A stretch of 64,000 bases of DNA from Aestuariirhabdus litorea. GTDB taxonomy: Bacteria > Pseudomonadota > Gammaproteobacteria > Pseudomonadales > Aestuariirhabdaceae. Where the stretch lies: the NCBI RefSeq assembly GCF_003864255.1, contig NZ_QWEZ01000001.1:1922001-1986000 (forward strand), in the 5' to 3' direction. Below the pieces are notes generated by a model. That model was not told the origin of the DNA and ran no database searches. It saw only the letters and a program-made list of their open reading frames with translations. Positions 60,876 through 64,000 of this stretch are shown piece by piece; the stretch's first letter is position 1; every line of letters starts with the position of its first letter. A program made the translations under genes and the position numbers.

Positions 60876-62525
60876 ATGGACTACCGACTCCCCCTTGCAC
60901 AACTGGCCCACAACGTAGCAACCCACCCCGACAAAGCCTACCTGCACCAGCCCAAAAACCGGCAGTGGACCACCCTCAGCTGGGGCGAAGTGGACCAGCA
61001 GGCCCGCCGCATCGCCAGTGCCCTCAAGGCGCAAGGTTTCGTGGAGGGGGATCGCATCGCGATCTTTGCCAAGAACAGTGCCGAGTGGTTCATTACCGAC
61101 TTCGCCATCATGATGGCGGGCATGATCAGCGTACCGATCTACGCTACGGCCGGTGCGGACACCATTCGCCATATCCTCAACCATAGCGAAGCCAAGGCGA
61201 TCTTTATCGGCAAACTGGACAGCCTGGACGCCGGCAAGGAGGCGATTCCCGAGTCGCTCCTGCGCATCGCCTACCCCTACCCCACCCTGCCCTGCCAGGT
61301 GCAGTGGGAGGAGTGGCTGCAGCAGTATCCGCCACTGGAAGAGGTGCACAACCCCGACGCCGATGACACCGTCACCCTGGTCTACACCTCCGGCTCCACC
61401 GGAGTGCCCAAGGGGGTGGTGCTGAGCTACCGCAATGTGGCCTCCTCCAGCTACTGCTCGTCGATCCTCACCCCCCATCAGCCGAACGACTGCACCATGT
61501 CCTACCTGCCCCTGGCGCACATTACCGAACGCTGCGTGGTGGAGCTGATGACGCTCTACAGCCCGATCGAGATCTACTTTGTGGAATCCCTCGACACCTT
61601 TATTGACGACGTCAAGCACGCCCGCCCCACCCTCTTTATTTCCGTGCCCCGGCTGTGGACCAAGTTCCAGGCCCAGGTGCTGGCACAACTGCCCCAGAAA
61701 AAACTGCAGCGACTGCTTAAGATCCCGTTGCTCAACAGCCTGGTCAAACGCAAGATCCGCAAAGCCCTCGGCCTCGACCAGACACGGGTATTCGGCTCGG
61801 GTTCCGCCCCTATCTCGGTGGAGACCCTGCGCTGGTATGCCCGCCTCGGGATCCATATCTCCGAGGGCTGGGGCATGACCGAAACCTCCGGCCTCTCCTG
61901 TGGCAACAACCCCTTCTCCCTTGATCGCCTGGGCACCATCGGCGTTCCCCAGCAGTGCGTTGAGATGAAGCTGTCGGAAGAGGGTGAGGTGCTGATTCGT
62001 GGTGATGCGGTGTTCCGGGAGTATTACCGCAACCCCGAGGCGACGGCAGAAGCCTTTGTCGACGGCTGGTTCCGCACCGGTGATCGCGGCGCCATCCGCG
62101 AGGATGGCAGCTGGGAGATCGTGGGCCGGGTCAAGGAGCAGTTCAAGACCGGCAAGGGCAAGTACGTCGCGCCGGTGCCGATCGAGAGCATGCTGGGCCG
62201 CAACCACGATATCGAGCAGGTTTGCGTAATGGGCTCCGGTCGCAAGCAGCCACTGGCGGTGATCGTGCTCAACGCCCAGCTCCAGGACTACAGCCCCGAC
62301 ACCGAGGCCGCTCTGCAGAGGACCCTGGACGAGGTCAACGCCGAACTGGAGAGTCACCAGCGCCTCGATCACCTGATCGTATCGGAGGAAGCCTGGGACA
62401 TCGAAAACGGCCTCCTCACCCCCACCCTGAAGCTCAAACGGGACCAGCTGGAAAAACGCTATGGCCACCTGCTGAGCCAAAAACTGGACAAGCCGGTGGT
62501 GTGGGAGAACCGCATCGGCAACTGA
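60876..62525 (+). CDS. AMP-forming acyl-CoA synthetase (long-chain type)
   Basis: A 549-residue adenylate-forming enzyme. TLVYTSGSTGVPKGVVLSYR is the AMP-binding signature, HISEGWGMTETSGLSC motif A5, and GWFRTGDRGAIREDGSWEIV with FKTGKGKYVAPVPIE form the C-terminal A7-A10 region. The closest group appears to be bacterial long-chain fatty acid-CoA ligases that also resemble the bubblegum type. It activates fatty acids for beta-oxidation or lipid synthesis. It is followed 60 bases later by an HDOD gene. Confidence 0.9.
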   Translation: MDYRLPLAQLAHNVATHPDKAYLHQPKNRQWTTLSWGEVDQQARRIASALKAQGFVEGDRIAIFAKNSAEWFITDFAIMMAGMISVPIYATAGADTIRHILNHSEAKAIFIGKLDSLDAGKEAIPESLLRIAYPYPTLPCQVQWEEWLQQYPPLEEVHNPDADDTVTLVYTSGSTGVPKGVVLSYRNVASSSYCSSILTPHQPNDCTMSYLPLAHITERCVVELMTLYSPIEIYFVESLDTFIDDVKHARPTLFISVPRLWTKFQAQVLAQLPQKKLQRLLKIPLLNSLVKRKIRKALGLDQTRVFGSGSAPISVETLRWYARLGIHISEGWGMTETSGLSCGNNPFSLDRLGTIGVPQQCVEMKLSEEGEVLIRGDAVFREYYRNPEATAEAFVDGWFRTGDRGAIREDGSWEIVGRVKEQFKTGKGKYVAPVPIESMLGRNHDIEQVCVMGSGRKQPLAVIVLNAQLQDYSPDTEAALQRTLDEVNAELESHQRLDHLIVSEEAWDIENGLLTPTLKLKRDQLEKRYGHLLSQKLDKPVVWENRIGN

Positions 62526-62586
62526 TTCAGGGGCCCGACCAGCAGGCTACAATGGCGGGCAACGGCAATGGCGCAAAAGGCGGAAG

Positions 62587-63504
62587 ATGGTAGCGAGCAG
62601 AGGTTTTCACCTGACCCTGTACAAACGGATTCTGAACGGTGAGGTCGAGTTGCCCTGCCTGCCCGACGTTTCCCTGAGAATTCGCCAAACCATCGCCCGC
62701 CACAACTACCACCTCCAGGACCTGGTGCAACTGCTGCAGGGCGACCCGGCCCTGGCGGGCCATCTGCTGAAGATGGCCGATTCGCCCCTATACCACCAGC
62801 CGACCCCGGCGCGGGACCTGCGCACCGCCATCCAGCGCATGGGGGCCAGCGCCACCAGCAACATCGCCACCACCTACAGCATCAAGAACCTGTTCTTCTC
62901 CCGCAACCCGCGACTTATGCAGTACATGCGCCTGCTCTGGCACCGCAGCCTCAAATGCGCGGCGGTCTGCTCGGTGCTGGCCAAGCACAGCACCTTTATC
63001 GAGCCCGACCAGGCGATGCTGGCGGGGCTGATGCAGGAGATCGGTTGCCTGTTACTGCTGGTGCAGTTGGAGGAGCGGCCGGAGCTGCTGGAGGAGCCCG
63101 CTGAGGTCTATCGCATGTTCGATGAGGTGGGGGGCGATATCGGGGTGGTACTGCTTAAATTCTGGGGGCTGGATGCCCCCTTCGTGGAGGCGATTCGCGA
63201 ACGCAACCACTGGCTGCGGGACAGCCGCCTGCCCTACGACCTGGTGGACCTGTCAATTCTGGGCAGGCGGCTGGCGCTGGGGCAGGGTCCGACCGGCGGT
63301 GCACTGCCCGAGCTGGAGTCGATGCCCGCCTACAACAAATCGGTGTTCGCCTTGATGCGTATCCCCCGCGGGTTGGGATTGTTCGACCAGCTGCGCCCCG
63401 AGATCGAGGCGGTGCTGACCCTGCTGGGGGGCAGTCTCACCCCGCCACCCCAACCCACACCGCGGCGCCCGCTGATCCCGACCCTCAGAAATCGCAGCGT
63501 ATAG
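62587..63504 (+). CDS. HDOD domain signalling protein
   Basis: A 305-residue protein with a single HDOD domain: VELPCLPDVSLRIRQTIARH at the start, then LVQLLQGDPALAGHLLKMA with DSPLY, and AIQRMGASATSNIATTYSI, YMRLLWHRSLKCAAVCSVLA and AMLAGLMQEIGCLLLLVQ. HDOD domains resemble HD hydrolases but usually lack the full metal site, and act in regulation. A Pro-rich tail ends the protein. Its last 20 bases overlap the convergent small gene. Confidence 0.9.
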   Translation: MVASRGFHLTLYKRILNGEVELPCLPDVSLRIRQTIARHNYHLQDLVQLLQGDPALAGHLLKMADSPLYHQPTPARDLRTAIQRMGASATSNIATTYSIKNLFFSRNPRLMQYMRLLWHRSLKCAAVCSVLAKHSTFIEPDQAMLAGLMQEIGCLLLLVQLEERPELLEEPAEVYRMFDEVGGDIGVVLLKFWGLDAPFVEAIRERNHWLRDSRLPYDLVDLSILGRRLALGQGPTGGALPELESMPAYNKSVFALMRIPRGLGLFDQLRPEIEAVLTLLGGSLTPPPQPTPRRPLIPTLRNRSV

Positions 63505-63787
63505 CGCGACGCTGGCCATCCACCAGCAGCCCCACCTTGGCCGGCCCCTCGACCGACTCCAGCATCAAGAAGCCCTGGGCGCAAACCGCTTTCTGCTTGG
63601 CGGCCCTGGCGGAGACGTACTGCTCCATGTCGGGCACGTTGAGGATCATGCTGAAGCCCTCGTAGACGACAGCATCCTCGGCGGAGGAGTGATTCAGGTA
63701 GCCCTTGAAGTGCAACGCCGACACCGTCACCAGGATCGAGGCAACGGCGGTGAGAATGACCAGCTGGGGACGATCAAGATTCATCAT
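63485..63787 (-). CDS. Small single-helix membrane-anchored protein of unknown function
   Basis: A 100-residue protein with one N-terminal helix (LVILTAVASILVTVSAL) and a periplasmic or cytoplasmic domain with two cysteines (KAVCAQGF and AIRCDF), likely a disulfide if exported. Overlaps the upstream gene by four bases (ATGA), so the two are coupled. Not recognised. Confidence 0.65.
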   Translation of the reverse strand: MMNLDRPQLVILTAVASILVTVSALHFKGYLNHSSAEDAVVYEGFSMILNVPDMEQYVSARAAKQKAVCAQGFLMLESVEGPAKVGLLVDGQRRAIRCDF

Positions 63788-63981
63788 TTGACCGAATCCT
63801 TGAGGGCGTCAGCCCCCTCCTTGAGCGCATCACTGATGTTACGGCCACTCTCCTCCAGGCGCCCCTTGAGGGAGTTATCCCGGAAGGGGTTGTCCCAGAT
63901 ATCCTGCCCTTTGCCCAGATTGGCTCCCATCCAGAGTCCGGCCACCAGGCCGAGCACCACCCCCAACAACAGTTTCTTCAT
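63784..63981 (-). CDS. Small membrane-anchored amphipathic protein
   Basis: A 65-residue protein with a short glycine-rich N-terminal helix (LLLGVVLGLVAGLWMGANLG) and a charged tail that looks amphipathic (SDALKEGADALKDSVK). It could be an inner-membrane stress or scaffold peptide; I do not recognise the family. First gene of a two-gene unit with the 100-residue protein. Confidence 0.6.
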   Translation of the reverse strand: MKKLLLGVVLGLVAGLWMGANLGKGQDIWDNPFRDNSLKGRLEESGRNISDALKEGADALKDSVK

Positions 63982-64000
63982 ATGGATTCCCCGATAGCAG

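Overview
The window is a GC-rich, densely coded stretch of a gammaproteobacterial chromosome. RecBCD, an E. coli-type ThiBPQ thiamine importer behind a TPP riboswitch, a YbiT-type ABC-F protein, ModF, FadL-type porin, GlnK-AmtB and a three-gene proton-translocating transhydrogenase all point that way. The gene set (fused indolepyruvate oxidoreductase, KatG, hemerythrin module, many c-di-GMP and chemotaxis proteins) would suit a free-living, probably marine, respiratory heterotroph of the Oceanospirillales/Pseudomonadales kind. The lineage is inferred from protein resemblance only. No rRNA, tRNA or CRISPR array was recognised.

Left part (1-15.4 kb): the 5' end of a methylmalonate-semialdehyde dehydrogenase gene runs off the left edge, divergent from an AraC regulator and an AGE-family sugar epimerase. 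Then come pntA1-pntA2-pntB (minus strand), a hydroxyacid-oxoacid transhydrogenase, a methyltransferase, a periplasmic binding protein, katG, a PLP decarboxylase and modF.

Accessory island (15.4-18.6 kb): an NYN-domain protein gene is followed by about 900 bases without a gene, then one conspicuously AT-rich gene of unknown function, then about 380 more non-coding bases. The AT-rich gene ends inside a site with the layout of an integron attC site. The whole block lies between two 133-base repeat copies in opposite orientation. This is the least ordinary part of the window.

Middle (18.6-37.1 kb): a thiamine/choline kinase-like gene diverges from a TPP riboswitch and thiBPQ. Then follow recQ, the ABC-F gene, the fused indolepyruvate:ferredoxin oxidoreductase, a dihaem cytochrome c, a membrane protein plus FadL-type porin, an RluA-family synthase, glnK-amtB and a stand-alone EAL phosphodiesterase.

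Right part (37.1-64 kb): a SCO1/SenC-like gene is coupled to an unusual polytopic chemoreceptor. Next are a collapsed PAS-EAL remnant, a second RluA-family synthase, an AraC regulator divergent from a GMC oxidoreductase, an ABC-class ATPase divergent from an M14-type deacylase, and a hemerythrin-DUF2249-membrane protein operon behind an FNR-like box. An HD-GYP phosphodiesterase, recC-recB-recD, ung, an acyl-CoA synthetase, an HDOD protein and two small membrane-linked proteins complete the window. Two dispersed repeats of another family sit between genes at 31.2 and 46.8 kb; the second is part of a 270-base element with inverted ends.
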